A DNA stretch of 64,000 bases from Oceanihabitans sp. IOP_32 (GCF_009498295.1 NZ_CP040813.1:2425001-2489000); one strand, 5' to 3'. Shown: positions 19,158-29,311, counted from the stretch's first letter. Notes: generated by a model not told the origin, from the sequence alone. Numbers and translations: made by a program.

Positions 19158-21732
19158 GTGAGATGGCTTCGTCGTTCCTGCTCGCCATGACGGATTGTTA
19201 TGGTGTACTGTTATTCATAGCAGCCTGTCAGAGTACAGGGAAGAATCTCTTTCTCTATAAACTTAGCATAACCCATTATAAAGATTCTTCAGTCGTGCCT
19301 CCTTCTGAATGACAGACGTGGATTATTCAAAGCGAAGTCTGTCATTCAGAGCAGCCTGTCATTCAGAGCGCAGCGAAGAATCTCACGATTTTACTTGTCG
19401 TTTTAATTGAAAAGATGGCTTCGTCATGCTTCCTCGCCATGACGTATAATTAGTATGTGCTGTCTTTCAAAGCGAAGTCTGTCATTCAGAGCCTGTCATT
19501 CAGAGCACAGCGAAGAATCTCACGATTTTACTTGCCCTTTCAATCAAAAGATGGCTTCGTCATGCTTCCTCGCCATGACGGATTGTTACGGTGTATTGTT
19601 ATTCATAGCAGCCTGTCAGAGTACAGGGAAGAATATCTTTCTCTATAAACTTAGCATAACCCATTGTAAAGATTCTTCAGTCTTTCCTCCTTCTGAATGA
19701 CAGACGTGGATTATTCAAAGCGCAGCCTGTCATTCAGAGCGCAGCGAAGAATCTCATGATTTTACTTGCCCTTTTAATCAAAAGATGGCTTCGTCATGCT
19801 TCCTCGCAATGTCGGAACACCACTGTGTGTAGTTGTTTATAACGAAGTCTGTCATTCAGAGCACAGCGAAGAATCTCACGATTTTACTTGCCCTTTCAAT
19901 CAAAAGATGGCTTCGTCACGCTTCCTCGCCATGACGGATTGTTACGGTGTATTGTTATTCATAGCAGCCTGTCAGAGTACAGGGAAGAATCTCTTTCTCT
20001 ATAAACTTAGCATAACCCATTATAAAGATTCTTCAGTCGTGCCTCCTTCTTAATGACAGACGTGGATTATTCAAAGTGAAGTCTGTCATTCAGAGCAGCC
20101 TGTCATTCAGAGCGCAGCGAAGAATCTCACGATTTTACTTGTCGTTTTAATTGAAAAGATGGCTTCGTCATGTTTCCTCGCCATGACGGATTGTTACGAT
20201 GTATTGTTATTCATAGCAGCCTGTCAGAGTACAGGGAAGAATCTCTTTCTCTATAAACTTAGCATAACCCATTATAAAGATTCTTCAGTCGTGCCTCCTT
20301 CTGAATGACAGACGTGGATTATTCAAAGCGAAGTCTGTCATTCAGAGCAGCCTGTCATTCAGAGCGCAGCGAAGAATCTCACGATTTTACTTGCCCTTTT
20401 AATCAAAAGATGGCTTCGTCATGCTTCCTCGCCATGACGTATAATTAGTATGTGCTGTCTTTCAAAGCGAAGTCTGTCATTCAGAGCAGCCTGTCATTCA
20501 GAGCGCAGCGAAGAATCTCACGATTTTACTTGCCCTTTCAATCAAAAGATGGCTTCGTCATGCTTCCTCGCCATGACGGGTTGTTACGGTGTATTGTTAT
20601 TCGTAGCAGCTTGTCAGAGTACAGGGAAGAATCTCTTTCTCTATAAACTTAGCATAACCCATTATAAAGATTCTTCAGTCGTGCCTCCTTCTGAATGACA
20701 GACGTGGATTATTCAAAGCGAAGTCTGTCATTCAGAGCAGCCTGTCATTCAGAGCGCAGCGAAGAATCTCACGATTTTACTTGCCCTTTTAATCAAAAGA
20801 TGGCTTCGTCATGCTTCCTCGCCATGACGTATAATTAGTATGTGCTGTCTTTCAAAGCGCAGTCTGTCATTCAGAGTAGCCTGTCATTCAGAGCACAGCG
20901 AAGAATCTCATGATTTTACTTGTCGTTTTAATTGAAAAGATGGCTTCGTCGTTCCTCCTCGCCATGACGGATTGTTACGGTGTATTGTTATTCATAGCAG
21001 CCTGTCAGAGTACAGGGAAGAATCTCTTTCTCTATAAACTTAGCATAACTCATTATAAAGATTCTTCAGTCGTGCCTCCTTCTGAATGACAGACGTGGAT
21101 TATTCAAAGTGGAGTCTGTCATTCAGAGCAGCCTGTCATTCAGAGCGCAGCGAAGAATCTCACGATTTTACTTGCCCTTTCAATCAAAAGATGGCTTCGT
21201 CATGCTTCCTCGCCATGACGGATAATTAGTATGTGCTGTCTTTCAAAGCGAAGTCTGTCATTCAGAGCGCAGCGAAGAATCTCACGATTTTACTTGCCCT
21301 TTCAATCAAAAGATGGCTTCGTCATGCTTCCTCGCCATGACGGTTTGTTACGGTGTACTATAATTCATAGGAACTCTTTAATTAAAGCGTAACCTGTCAT
21401 TGAGAGCTTAGCGAAGAATCTTATGATTTTACTTGCCCTTTCAATCAAAAGATGGCTTCGTCATGTTTCCTCGCCATGACGGATTGTTACGGTGTATTGT
21501 TATTCATAGCAGCCTGTCAGAGTACAGGGAAGAATCTCTTTCTCTATAAACTTAGCATAACCCATTATAAAGATTCTTCAGTCGTGCCTCCTTCTGAATG
21601 ACAGACGTGTATTATTCAAAGCGCAGCCTGTCATTCAGAGCAACCTGTCATTCAGAGCGCAGCGAAGAATCTCACGATTTTACTTGCCCTTTCAATCAAA
21701 AGATGGCTTCGTCATGTTTCCTCGCCATGACG
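19158..21732. repeat. 2.6-kb higher-order tandem repeat array
   Basis: Built from three recurring blocks. Block A (GCGAAGAATCTCACGATTTT ... AAAAGATGGCTTCGTC ... CGCCATGACG) occurs about 13-14 times. Block B (GGTGTATTGTTATTCATAGC ... GAATGACAGACGTGGATTAT) occurs 7 times, starting near 19193, 19581, 19937, 20189, 20580, 20970 and 21482. Block C (TATAATTAGTATGTGCTGTC) occurs 4 times. A+B units are about 252 bp and A+C units about 139 bp, giving B-to-B spacings of 252 and about 390. The copies differ by few bases. Each contains inverted segments (GATTCTTC...GAATGACAG against CTGTCATTC...GAAGAATC) able to form long hairpins. Frames read through it give CHSERSEESH-like peptides, which are not genes. 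Confidence 0.95.
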
Positions 21733-21734
21733 GG

Positions 21735-23498
21735 TTAGTGTTTTGATAATAGCGTTTTTTCAATAATCGCCAAACCATCATCAATTAAATGTCCAACTTC
21801 TGGTCTGTTTTGTTTTACGGTCTCTAAATGCTCCATAATGCTTTGGCATAATTTAGTTTCATTTGCTAAGAAAGCTAATTCATAAAGTTCTACGGACAGC
21901 AACCAATCGTTTGGATAGTTTTTTATTAATTCTTCCAAAACTTTAGTTCTAGAAATAGTTTTATTTACACCATCTCTGTAATCCCTAACTTGTTGGTAAA
22001 GTGTTTCCAGATGAAGTAATTGATCTGATTTTTCAACATGAATGGTTTTAGAGCTCGGTACATGCGTAATTAAATCGAAACTATTGTAATCTGCAGGCCC
22101 AGAAAACGCCGATACCATAGTTTTACCTACAGCCATATGATAAATCCCCCATTCGGGTTTAAAAAGTGTGGTTTTACCATGTGTAACCGTGCAGTTTTTA
22201 AAACTAATCAGTATTATTTTTCCTTGTAGATTTCGTTTTCCTGTAATAATTTCACCTGAAACGCTAATGCCGCCTTCAAACTCCAGGGTCACATTTTTTT
22301 CTTCAAAAATATGGTAAGCGCTTAAATCACGAGGACTCATATCTTCAATAGCCAAATTAATACCTTTTAATTTTCCTATAGGTGAGCCAAAGCCATTTTT
22401 GTGTGTTTTAATACCATGGCCTACCAACTCTTTTTCTCGATAGGCAAGTGCGGTTTCACCCATTGTTTGTATGTAAATGGGTTGGCTTTCATGTTCAATA
22501 ACTTCACTAAAAACACCAGATATTTGTATGCCTGTACTGAGTTCTATAGTGCCTAATGCTTTAGACTGAATTAATTTGGTAACCCCTGTTAACCCACCTT
22601 TTCGCAAAGCCATAGTATTGGCAAACTCCTCTAAAATTAAATTTAAATGCGCGAAATTAGGTGTGACAAAAAGTTGAGGTTGAGGTTTGGTAATATCAAA
22701 ATCCTTGTAAGCTGCTTCAATGGTATAGGGTAGTTTTTTAACTTCGCTAGTCATACACCAAGCACTTTCGCCTATAGAAGATAGTAGGCCTGCGCCATAA
22801 ATTTTTGGATTCTCTAGACTGCCTATTAAGCCGTATTCTACCGTCCACCAATGTAGGTTTCTTATTAATGCCATTTCACTGGGTTCTCCCATGTTTTGTT
22901 GCAGTTCTTCAACTTTTTTTTCCGCGGAAGCGATCGCATCTTCTGTCGAATTTGGAGCTTCTTTAATAATAGAGAGCTGCCTAACGGCTTGGTACAATTC
23001 ATAGTCCTTTGCCGATGAAATCGCTTTACATCCAATTTCGCCAAACCGTCGTAAATACTCGGCATATTCGGGGTTCGCTATAATGGGAGCATGTCCTGCA
23101 CCTTCGTGAATAATATCGGGTGCTGGTGTGTATTCAATATGGTCTAATTGTCTAATATCGCTTGCAATAACGAGCACGTTATAGGCCTGAAATTCCATAA
23201 AAGCGTTGGGTGGAATAAAACCATCGACAGCTACGGCTGCCCAGCCAATAGCCTTCAAAATACGGTTCATGCCATACATATTTGGAATATTATCAATAGA
23301 AATTCCCGTTTGTTTTAAGCCCTCTAAATAGGATTTGTGGGCTACTTTAGCTAAAAAATCTACGTTTTTTCGCATCACATAACGCCAAACCGCTTGGTCT
23401 ATAGCCGAATAATCCTCATAATGTTGAGGTTTTATAAATTGTTTTAAATGTTCTGGTAGACGATTTAAAATGCTGTTAGATTCAAAGGCGTTAGACAT
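21735..23498 (-). CDS. Aromatic amino acid hydroxylase (phenylalanine 4-monooxygenase type), long form
   Basis: 587 residues. The N-terminal ~320 form the iron- and pterin-dependent hydroxylase domain: DIIHEGAGHAP gives the His131/His136 iron pair, and WWTVEYGLI gives Glu221 as third ligand. A further ~260 residues follow that classical bacterial PhhA (about 260-300 in total) lacks. This tail has beta-rich segments (VTLEFEGGISVSGEIITGKR, KPEWGIYHMAVGKTMVSAF) and a helical end, and I do not recognise it. The likely role is Phe to Tyr conversion. The repeat array ends two bases past its stop codon. Promoter not clear. Confidence 0.9.
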   Translation of the reverse strand: MSNAFESNSILNRLPEHLKQFIKPQHYEDYSAIDQAVWRYVMRKNVDFLAKVAHKSYLEGLKQTGISIDNIPNMYGMNRILKAIGWAAVAVDGFIPPNAFMEFQAYNVLVIASDIRQLDHIEYTPAPDIIHEGAGHAPIIANPEYAEYLRRFGEIGCKAISSAKDYELYQAVRQLSIIKEAPNSTEDAIASAEKKVEELQQNMGEPSEMALIRNLHWWTVEYGLIGSLENPKIYGAGLLSSIGESAWCMTSEVKKLPYTIEAAYKDFDITKPQPQLFVTPNFAHLNLILEEFANTMALRKGGLTGVTKLIQSKALGTIELSTGIQISGVFSEVIEHESQPIYIQTMGETALAYREKELVGHGIKTHKNGFGSPIGKLKGINLAIEDMSPRDLSAYHIFEEKNVTLEFEGGISVSGEIITGKRNLQGKIILISFKNCTVTHGKTTLFKPEWGIYHMAVGKTMVSAFSGPADYNSFDLITHVPSSKTIHVEKSDQLLHLETLYQQVRDYRDGVNKTISRTKVLEELIKNYPNDWLLSVELYELAFLANETKLCQSIMEHLETVKQNRPEVGHLIDDGLAIIEKTLLSKH

Positions 23499-23752
23499 GA
23501 TTTCTGTTTATAATGCTTTATGTAAAAATACAAACTCTAAACAAAAAATTATAGAACTTAGTCTTAAAATTAATGATTCTCCCCAGTGTGTTTTTTAAAT
23601 TAAAAAGAAAAAAGTGTTTTGAGATTTCGTTTTTTTGGAGCTTGAAAGACAGTGGCAATACTGTTAAAACTGTTTCTATAAACGTTATAAATATTTTTAG
23701 AAGATGTTTGATTTTGGGGTTATTTTAAGAGATTTTAAATCTTAATTTCAAA

Positions 23753-23781
23753 AAAAAGCAACCCAAATTGAGTTGCTTTTT
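23753..23781 (-). terminator. Terminator after the DUF4136 gene
   Basis: AAAAAGCAAC...GTTGCTTTTT hairpin, 10 bp, with A and T runs on either side so it could work in both directions. It lies 10 bases past the DUF4136 stop. The rest of 23499-23752 shows nothing recognisable. Confidence 0.8.
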
Positions 23782-23790
23782 ATAAATGTT

Positions 23791-24336
23791 TTACTGTGTC
23801 GCCCCTGGAGGATATTTCTCCATGATTTTGGCAACAAATTCCTTAATACGCAATTCTTTTTTCTCCATATCTTGAGTTAAATAACCGGTACCCACGCCTT
23901 GCCAAACGAGTTCTTTTTTATTGGCATCAATTAAATCGACGTATAAAGCGCCTTCTGTAGATCGTGATACCGAAGTAGAATTATAACGATTCCAATACCA
24001 AGGATGCCAACCCCAACCATAACCGTAAGGACCAAAATTATCGTTGTAAATGTTTATTTTTTCACGAGACTTGGTAAAAAGGCTAACTAGTAAATCTGGG
24101 TTTTCAGATTTTGTAAATCCTTTGGCCAAAAGTTCAGCTTCAATAGCACGTAGAATTCTGCGTTTGTCTAGATCGTTAATTTCTGCTTTATCAATTCCAG
24201 TTTTGTAAAATGCAAAAGTCTTATATTCATTAAAGTTAGCATTTCTGTCGTAATCTGTAGCTACTTTTACCGAACTGCAAGATGATATAAAAATTAGCAA
24301 TGCTAAAAAAGGTAGTGTTTTTAATAGTTTTTTCAT
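23791..24336 (-). CDS. DUF4136 lipoprotein
   Basis: 181 residues. Lipoprotein signal with lipobox FISSC (Cys20), then a DUF4136 domain: VKVATDYDRNANFNEYKTFA, DKRRILRAIEAELLAKGF, and the Tyr/Gly/Trp-rich YGYGWGWHPWYWNRY, followed by GALYVDLIDANKKELVWQG. This pattern is shared by many Gram-negative lipoproteins of unknown function. Exported and probably outer-membrane associated. It has its own terminator. Confidence 0.88.
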   Translation of the reverse strand: MKKLLKTLPFLALLIFISSCSSVKVATDYDRNANFNEYKTFAFYKTGIDKAEINDLDKRRILRAIEAELLAKGFTKSENPDLLVSLFTKSREKINIYNDNFGPYGYGWGWHPWYWNRYNSTSVSRSTEGALYVDLIDANKKELVWQGVGTGYLTQDMEKKELRIKEFVAKIMEKYPPGATQ

Positions 24337-24465
24337 AGCCTTAAAATTTTGTTTCTGTTAATAGCCTGTAGTAAATCGCTTAAAATAATGGACTTAGTTA
24401 ATTAACTACATCAAAAATCGTACCAAGGGGTTTAAATGTTTTTTCGCAGAATTAAGTTCTTTTTT

Positions 24466-24648
24466 TTAATACTGTTTGTTTTTTTTGTTTGTCATGACTG
24501 CGGTTGAAGCGTTATAACCATATGGACAATGTCTGCAACCACTCTCACAGCAATAGCCTCTTTTTAAAAGATATTGTGCTGTAAAGCAGCGGTAACCTTC
24601 GGGCGTTAAATAGTAATCGCCATCTTCTATAGGAATTATTTTTTTCAT
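24466..24648 (-). CDS. DUF5522 small cysteine-rich protein
   Basis: 60 residues. EDGDYYLTPEGYRCFTAQYL is followed by KRGYCCESGCRHCPYGY, giving Cys21, Cys33, Cys34, Cys38 and Cys41, probably a metal or cluster site. The CxxxCxxCPYG pattern matches the small DUF5522 proteins widespread in Bacteroidota and also seen in eukaryotic genomes. Function unknown. The start is the only good ATG. Confidence 0.85.
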   Translation of the reverse strand: MKKIIPIEDGDYYLTPEGYRCFTAQYLLKRGYCCESGCRHCPYGYNASTAVMTNKKNKQY

Positions 24649-24700
24649 TATCTTACAAATATAACCTATCTTGGATTAATTTTTGATTACAATTTTGTTT

Positions 24701-25039
24701 ATGATTCTTATTTCAAAACGCTTGATCCCAAAAGGCTACACTGGCCTAACAATTTTTCCTTTTGTGTTTTTAAAATACAGAAGTTTTAAAACCGATTATG
24801 TTTTAATTAACCATGAGAAAATTCATTTAAAGCAACAGTTAGAGTTATTAGTTTTGCCATTTTATATACTTTACGGTATCGAGTTTTTAATTAGAGTGTT
24901 ACAGTATAGAAATTGGAATTTAGCTTACAGAAACATCTCTTTTGAACGTGAGGCTTATGATAACGAATTGAATTTAGATTATCTCAAACAGCGTACTTTC
25001 TGGGGATTTTTAAAGTATATTCGCGTCCATGACTTTTAA
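24701..25039 (+). CDS. Small membrane protein with HExxH motif
   Basis: 112 residues from ATG 24701 (a TTG at 24683 is also possible). NHEKIHLKQQ carries HExxH (His38-Glu39-His42), and FEREAY about 40 residues later (Glu82/Glu84) could be the third zinc ligand, as in gluzincin peptidases. Hydrophobic LLVLPFYILYGIEFLI lies between them. It may be a miniature membrane metallopeptidase. No family name recognised. Its last 11 bases overlap the next gene. Confidence 0.75.
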   Translation: MILISKRLIPKGYTGLTIFPFVFLKYRSFKTDYVLINHEKIHLKQQLELLVLPFYILYGIEFLIRVLQYRNWNLAYRNISFEREAYDNELNLDYLKQRTFWGFLKYIRVHDF

Positions 25040-25940
25040 GCCTGAAAATAGCATAAACCAAACTGTTTTTTTGCCAAAAAACAAAGGTATTGAGTTGGTT
25101 GTAAAACGTGAAGATAAAATTCATCCTTTTGTTTCTGGTAATAAATATAGAAAGCTAAAATACAACCTTATTGAAGCTCAAAATAGCGGTTTTAAAACCC
25201 TCCTTACTTTTGGCGGTGCCTATTCCAACCATATTGCGGCAGTAGCTTCTGCTGGGCAAAACCTGGGCTTTAAAACCATTGGCGTTATTCGCGGTGACGA
25301 GTTAGGGTCTAAAATTGAACGTAATCCTACTCTGAGTTTTGCAAAGGAATGTGGTATGCAGTTTAAATTTGTTTCGCGAACAGATTACCGCGATAAAACA
25401 TCTCAAAATTTTATCGATCATTTAAAGAAAGAGTTTAATACTTTTTATTTAATTCCCGAAGGGGGTACCAATACATTGGCTGTAAATGGCTGTGAAGAAA
25501 TATTAAACGATTCTGATAAGGATTTCGATTATATATGTACATCTGTTGGAACTGGGGGTACAGTTTCTGGATTAATAAACGGCTCTAATTCCAATCAAAA
25601 CGTTTTGGGTTTTCCGGCTTTAAAAGGTGATTTTTTGAAAGAAGAAATTACTAAATTTGTAACGCAATCAAATTGGAGTTTAATAACCGATTATCATTTT
25701 GGGGGGTATGCTAAAATAAACCCAGAACTAATTCGTTTTATTAACCATTTTAAAAACACGAATCGAATTCCCTTAGACCCTATTTATACCGGGAAAATGA
25801 TGTTTGGAATTTACGATTTAATCCATAAGGGTTATTTTCCTGCGGGTTCTAAAATTTTAGCTATTCACACTGGTGGTTTACAAGGAATTGCCGGAATGAA
25901 TATGATTTTGAAAAATAAAAATTTACCAATAATTGAATAA
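25029..25940 (+). CDS. ACC deaminase / D-cysteine desulfhydrase family PLP enzyme
   Basis: 303 residues, fold-type II PLP enzyme. SGNKYRKLKYNL holds the Schiff-base lysine, LTFGGAYSNHIAAVASAG the substrate loop, and SVGTGGTVSGLING the phosphate-binding loop. Members either open 1-aminocyclopropane-1-carboxylate or release H2S from D-cysteine. I cannot tell which from this sequence, but D-cysteine desulfhydrase activity is the commoner one. It overlaps the HExxH gene by 11 bases and precedes the glucosaminidase by two bases, so the three are probably co-transcribed. Confidence 0.88.
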   Translation: MTFKPENSINQTVFLPKNKGIELVVKREDKIHPFVSGNKYRKLKYNLIEAQNSGFKTLLTFGGAYSNHIAAVASAGQNLGFKTIGVIRGDELGSKIERNPTLSFAKECGMQFKFVSRTDYRDKTSQNFIDHLKKEFNTFYLIPEGGTNTLAVNGCEEILNDSDKDFDYICTSVGTGGTVSGLINGSNSNQNVLGFPALKGDFLKEEITKFVTQSNWSLITDYHFGGYAKINPELIRFINHFKNTNRIPLDPIYTGKMMFGIYDLIHKGYFPAGSKILAIHTGGLQGIAGMNMILKNKNLPIIE

Positions 25941-25942
25941 AA

Positions 25943-26728
25943 ATGAAACGATTACTATTACTATTCTGCTTAATGAGTGTGGTTTTTAGTTGCCGCTCTA
26001 AAAAAGTAGCTGTTAGCAAGAAAACCATAATAAAGCCGAATACCGAGCAGATTGTAAAACCTGTTGAAAAACCTGTAGTTACTGCGCCTCCCAAGGTTTA
26101 TGCAGATAAAATAGATAAGTATATTGACACGTATAAAGACATCGCTCAAAGCGAAATGCAATTGTATCATATTCCTGCTAGTATTACTTTAGCGCAGGGT
26201 ATTTTAGAGTCGGGATCGGGCTATGGCAGATTGGCAATGAAAGCCAATAATCATTTTGGAATTAAATGTCACGGATGGACAGGGCAAAAAATTTATCATG
26301 ATGACGATGAAAAGCAAGAGTGTTTTAGAAAATATAAAGATGCCAAATACTCCTTTAGAGACAGGTCTTTATTCTTAACAGGACGTAAAAGGTATGCAAA
26401 GCTTTTTGAGCTTAGAAAGGAAGATTATAAAGGATGGGCAAAAGGCTTACGAGCGGCAGGGTATGCAACCGATAGAAAATATCCACAAAAATTAATTAGC
26501 ATCATCGAACGTTATAATTTGTACGAATATGACAAAGAAGTTATGGGTGCTAATTATGTTAAGATCGAGACGCCAAAAATCAACTCTGGCAAAACATATA
26601 GGGTTATAAAAGGTGATACTTTATATTCGATATCAAGAAAATACAATATTAGCGTAGAGCAACTTCAAAATATAAATGGGTTAAAGGATAACACCATTAG
26701 TATCGGTCAAGAGTTAGTTATTAGATAA
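25943..26728 (+). CDS. Glucosaminidase lipoprotein with LysM domain
   Basis: 261 residues. Lipoprotein signal with lipobox VVFSC (Cys17), a linker, then an N-acetylglucosaminidase domain of the FlgJ/Bax type at about 55-200 (ASITLAQGILESGSGYGRLA with the catalytic Glu, then ANNHFGIKCHGWTG). A C-terminal LysM peptidoglycan-binding repeat follows at about 218-261 (YRVIKGDTLYSISRKYNISV). Expected to cut glycan strands while tethered to the outer membrane. Confidence 0.93.
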   Translation: MKRLLLLFCLMSVVFSCRSKKVAVSKKTIIKPNTEQIVKPVEKPVVTAPPKVYADKIDKYIDTYKDIAQSEMQLYHIPASITLAQGILESGSGYGRLAMKANNHFGIKCHGWTGQKIYHDDDEKQECFRKYKDAKYSFRDRSLFLTGRKRYAKLFELRKEDYKGWAKGLRAAGYATDRKYPQKLISIIERYNLYEYDKEVMGANYVKIETPKINSGKTYRVIKGDTLYSISRKYNISVEQLQNINGLKDNTISIGQELVIR

Positions 26729-26752
26729 ATGCTTTTAAAATAAACAGTAAAA

Positions 26753-28039
26753 ATGATATACAAACGTAGCAGTGCGTTATTCACAGAAGCCGAAAAAGTT
26801 ATTCCTGGAGGTGTGAACTCTCCAGTACGTGCTTTTAAAGCCGTTGGCGGAACACCAATTTTTGTAAAAGGAGCTAAAGGGGCTTATTTATACGACGAAG
26901 ATGGCCATAGATTAATAGACTATATAAACTCTTGGGGTCCCATGATTTTGGGGCATGCTTTCGAGCCTGTTGTAAACGCGGTTATTGATAAAGCTAAAAA
27001 AGGAACTTCTTTTGGAATGCCAACCGAAATTGAAACTAAAATTGCAGAATTAGCGGTTTCGATGGTGCCAAATATTGATAAAATCCGATTTGTAAATTCG
27101 GGAACAGAAGCCTGCATGAGTGCCGTACGTTTAGCAAGAGGTTATACTGGAAAAGATAAAATTATAAAATTTGCAGGTTGTTATCATGGGCATTCCGATT
27201 CGTTTTTAATTCAAGCGGGTAGTGGTGCAGTAACTTTTGGTACACCAAATAGCCCAGGTGTTACCGAGGGCACCGCAAAAGATACGTTATTGGCACGCTA
27301 TAACGATCTTGAAAATGTAAGCCAATTAATTGAGGTGAATAAAAATGAAATAGCCTGCATTATAATAGAGCCTGTTGCGGGTAATATGGGCTGTATTCCA
27401 CCAAAAGAAGGGTTTTTGGAAGGCTTGCGAAACTTATGCGATGCTCATAATATCCTTTTGATTTTTGATGAGGTGATGACGGGTTTCCGATTAGCAAAGG
27501 GAGGTGCGCAAGAGCTTTATAATATTAAAGCTGATATAGTTTGCTTCGGTAAAGTAATTGGAGGGGGCTTACCAGTAGGCGCTTTTGCCGCTAGAAATGA
27601 AATTATGAATCACTTAGCGCCTTTAGGACCTGTATATCAGGCCGGAACTTTAAGCGGTAACCCCTTAGCTATGGCTGCCGGATTAGCCATGTTAAAGGCT
27701 TTGAATGATGACGTTGAAGTGTTTAGGCGTTTAGATGAAAAAACAACATATTTACACGAAGGTATGTCTAAGGTTTTAAATGAAAACCGTGTTGTACATA
27801 CTGTAAATAGAATTGGTTCGATGATTTCGGTGCACTTTGATGATGCTGCGGTTGTAGATTTTGATACGGCAGCAAAAGGAAATAACGAGACCTTTAAAAA
27901 GTTCTTTCACGGAATGTTAAATGAAGGGGTTTATATTGCGCCAAGTGCTTTTGAAACCTGGTTCATTACAGACGCTCTAACTTACGAAGATTTAGATTTT
28001 ACTATTGCAGCCGTAAACCAAGTGGCAAAAACATTATAA
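26753..28039 (+). CDS. hemL: Glutamate-1-semialdehyde 2,1-aminomutase
   Basis: Makes 5-aminolevulinate for haem by moving the amino group within glutamate-1-semialdehyde. 428 residues, standard length. The PLP lysine is Lys267 in [15 protein letters not shown]. Other marks are [16 protein letters not shown] and [16 protein letters not shown]. It follows the glucosaminidase gene by 24 bases and ends in a strong terminator. Other haem genes are not in the window. Confidence 0.97.
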   Translation: MIYKRSSALFTEAEKVIPGGVNSPVRAFKAVGGTPIFVKGAKGAYLYDEDGHRLIDYINSWGPMILGHAFEPVVNAVIDKAKKGTSFGMPTEIETKIAELAVSMVPNIDKIRFVNSGTEACMSAVRLARGYTGKDKIIKFAGCYHGHSDSFLIQAGSGAVTFGTPNSPGVTEGTAKDTLLARYNDLENVSQLIEVNKNEIACIIIEPVAGNMGCIPPKEGFLEGLRNLCDAHNILLIFDEVMTGFRLAKGGAQELYNIKADIVCFGKVIGGGLPVGAFAARNEIMNHLAPLGPVYQAGTLSGNPLAMAAGLAMLKALNDDVEVFRRLDEKTTYLHEGMSKVLNENRVVHTVNRIGSMISVHFDDAAVVDFDTAAKGNNETFKKFFHGMLNEGVYIAPSAFETWFITDALTYEDLDFTIAAVNQVAKTL

Positions 28040-28044
28040 ATGAA

Positions 28045-28080
28045 AAAAAGCGCATTTCTAAATTTAGAAATGCGCTTTTT
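28045..28080. terminator. Bidirectional terminator after hemL
   Basis: Perfect 18-bp palindrome, arm AAAAAGCGCATTTCTAAA, six bases past the hemL stop. A and T runs at the two ends allow it to serve hemL and the convergent gene at 28114. Confidence 0.92.
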
Positions 28081-28113
28081 AATAAAAACACTATAATCAA
28101 CTAAACAAAAACT

Positions 28114-28575
28114 TTATTGTCTTTTTCCGCCGAAACGTTTTTTATGATTTTTCCCTTTCTTGCGATTCATGTCTTGATGTTTTTCCCACTTTTCAAACTG
28201 CCCTGGATTTAAAATGGTTTTCAATTCGGCTTTTCTAGCAATTTGATTATCTAATCTGGTATTCATCATTTCTAAGCGTTCTTCTTTAGAAAGTTTTTCA
28301 GTCTTACCACTCGCTTTTTTGGCTTTACGCGCCTCCATCATCGCTTTTCTTCTAGTGGCATTTTCCAAATTTAGTTTTTGGATTTTAGTTTGTTGCGATG
28401 CGGTTAAATCTAAATGTAAAGTCATCTTTTTTGTTTGTAAGCTTGCCATTTCTTCAGCAGAAAAGTCTGCCATCCTTTTACCGCTCTCTTGTTTGAAACC
28501 ACGATTTTTTCCACCCTCTTGTCCTGTGGCATGTAAGGCTAAAAAAGCAACTGCAATTATTACTATTTTTTTCAT
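28114..28575 (-). CDS. Secreted basic helical protein, Spy/CpxP-like
   Basis: 153 residues. A signal peptide (IVIIAVAFLALHATGQ) precedes a lysine- and arginine-rich helical region with LTASQQTKIQKLNLENATRR and LNPGQFEKWEKHQDM, which resemble the LTxxQ repeats of periplasmic Spy/CpxP chaperones. The C-terminus is strongly basic (KKGKNHKKRFGGKRQ). It may be a periplasmic chaperone or stress sensor. Family assignment by pattern only. Confidence 0.78.
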   Translation of the reverse strand: MKKIVIIAVAFLALHATGQEGGKNRGFKQESGKRMADFSAEEMASLQTKKMTLHLDLTASQQTKIQKLNLENATRRKAMMEARKAKKASGKTEKLSKEERLEMMNTRLDNQIARKAELKTILNPGQFEKWEKHQDMNRKKGKNHKKRFGGKRQ

Positions 28576-28698
28576 TTTATTATGTTTTAAGTTATTTGTG
28601 GTTAGGACTACGGCCCATCAAAAAGGTTTAACGCATTCCCTGGTTTTAACGATACATTAACGTTTTGTGTTTTTTATAATTTTTACAGCTATCTTTTT

Positions 28699-28879
28699 AA
28701 ACCAATTTAGTTTTGAAATGTCGTATTATTAATTTGAATTATTTTTTGTTCAGATAATATAGAAATCGCAGATTCACGAACTCGTTATTTTACTATATAT
28801 GGGCGTGAGCTAAAATCAAAGCATAGCCTGAGTTATGGTTTTATTTTATACCGAAATATGGGCGAAAAAGAACTGCGAA
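28699..28879 (+). mobile_element. MITE-like element, copy 2 (right end lost)
   Basis: Starts AACCAATTTAGTTTTGAAAT then GTCG and shares GATTCACGAACTCGTTATTT, GAGCTAAAATCAAAGCATAG and TTTTATACCGAAATATGGGC with the other copies. Similarity stops after AAAGAACTGCGAA; the TTTGGTAT right end is missing. Confidence 0.7.
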
Positions 28880-28902
28880 TTTACGGTTTAATCGTTATGA
28901 TA

Positions 28903-29175
28903 TGAAAGAAACGAAGGATGATGATGCCGAAATGACCGTAAGACCAACCCTGTTGGAATCTTTGTTAAATGAAACTTATGCACTGGTTTATTTTAAAGGA
29001 TGGTGAAGCGGTTTTAAATGGTGTGGTACGGTATATAGTTAAAAAGGGAGGGGAACAAAAGGCCTCGTATTTGGTTTATAAGTATCTGCCTTTAAAGCGT
29101 TTAGTTTTATTGGAATTAGACCGCTTAAACTCGATTTGCTTTATTAATTTAAATCAATTCTTAAAAAAAGCATAA
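28903..29175 (+). pseudogene. Possible decayed small gene, frameshifted
   Basis: A frame from ATG 28903 reads MKETKDDDAEMTVRPTLLES then LLNETYALVYFKGW before a stop. A +1-shifted frame then continues as KDGEAVLNGVVRYIVKKGGE and LKRLVLLELDRLNSICFINL to a stop at 29175. One indel near 28995 would join them into about 90 residues. I recognise no family. It may equally be chance open frame beside a truncated MITE. Confidence 0.3.
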
Positions 29176-29311
29176 ATCATTGATTTTAAGCGTTAAAAGT
29201 TTCTAAAAGGTAAGGCTTGGTAGAGATTTTTGTTTTTAATTTGTACCAGTTAAGAATTGAGACTATTAACATAGTTTTCATAGAATTAGTTTAGTTAAGT
29301 TTGGTTAGTAA

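Noticed and set aside
19455-20698. Open reading frames of 60-85 residues inside the repeat array (CHSERSEESH-type peptides)
   Set aside because: They are translations of the repeat blocks, recur with each unit and have no independent start signals.
19158-21732. CRISPR array
   Set aside because: Repeats are contiguous blocks of 139-252 bp with no short unique spacers, and there are no cas genes.
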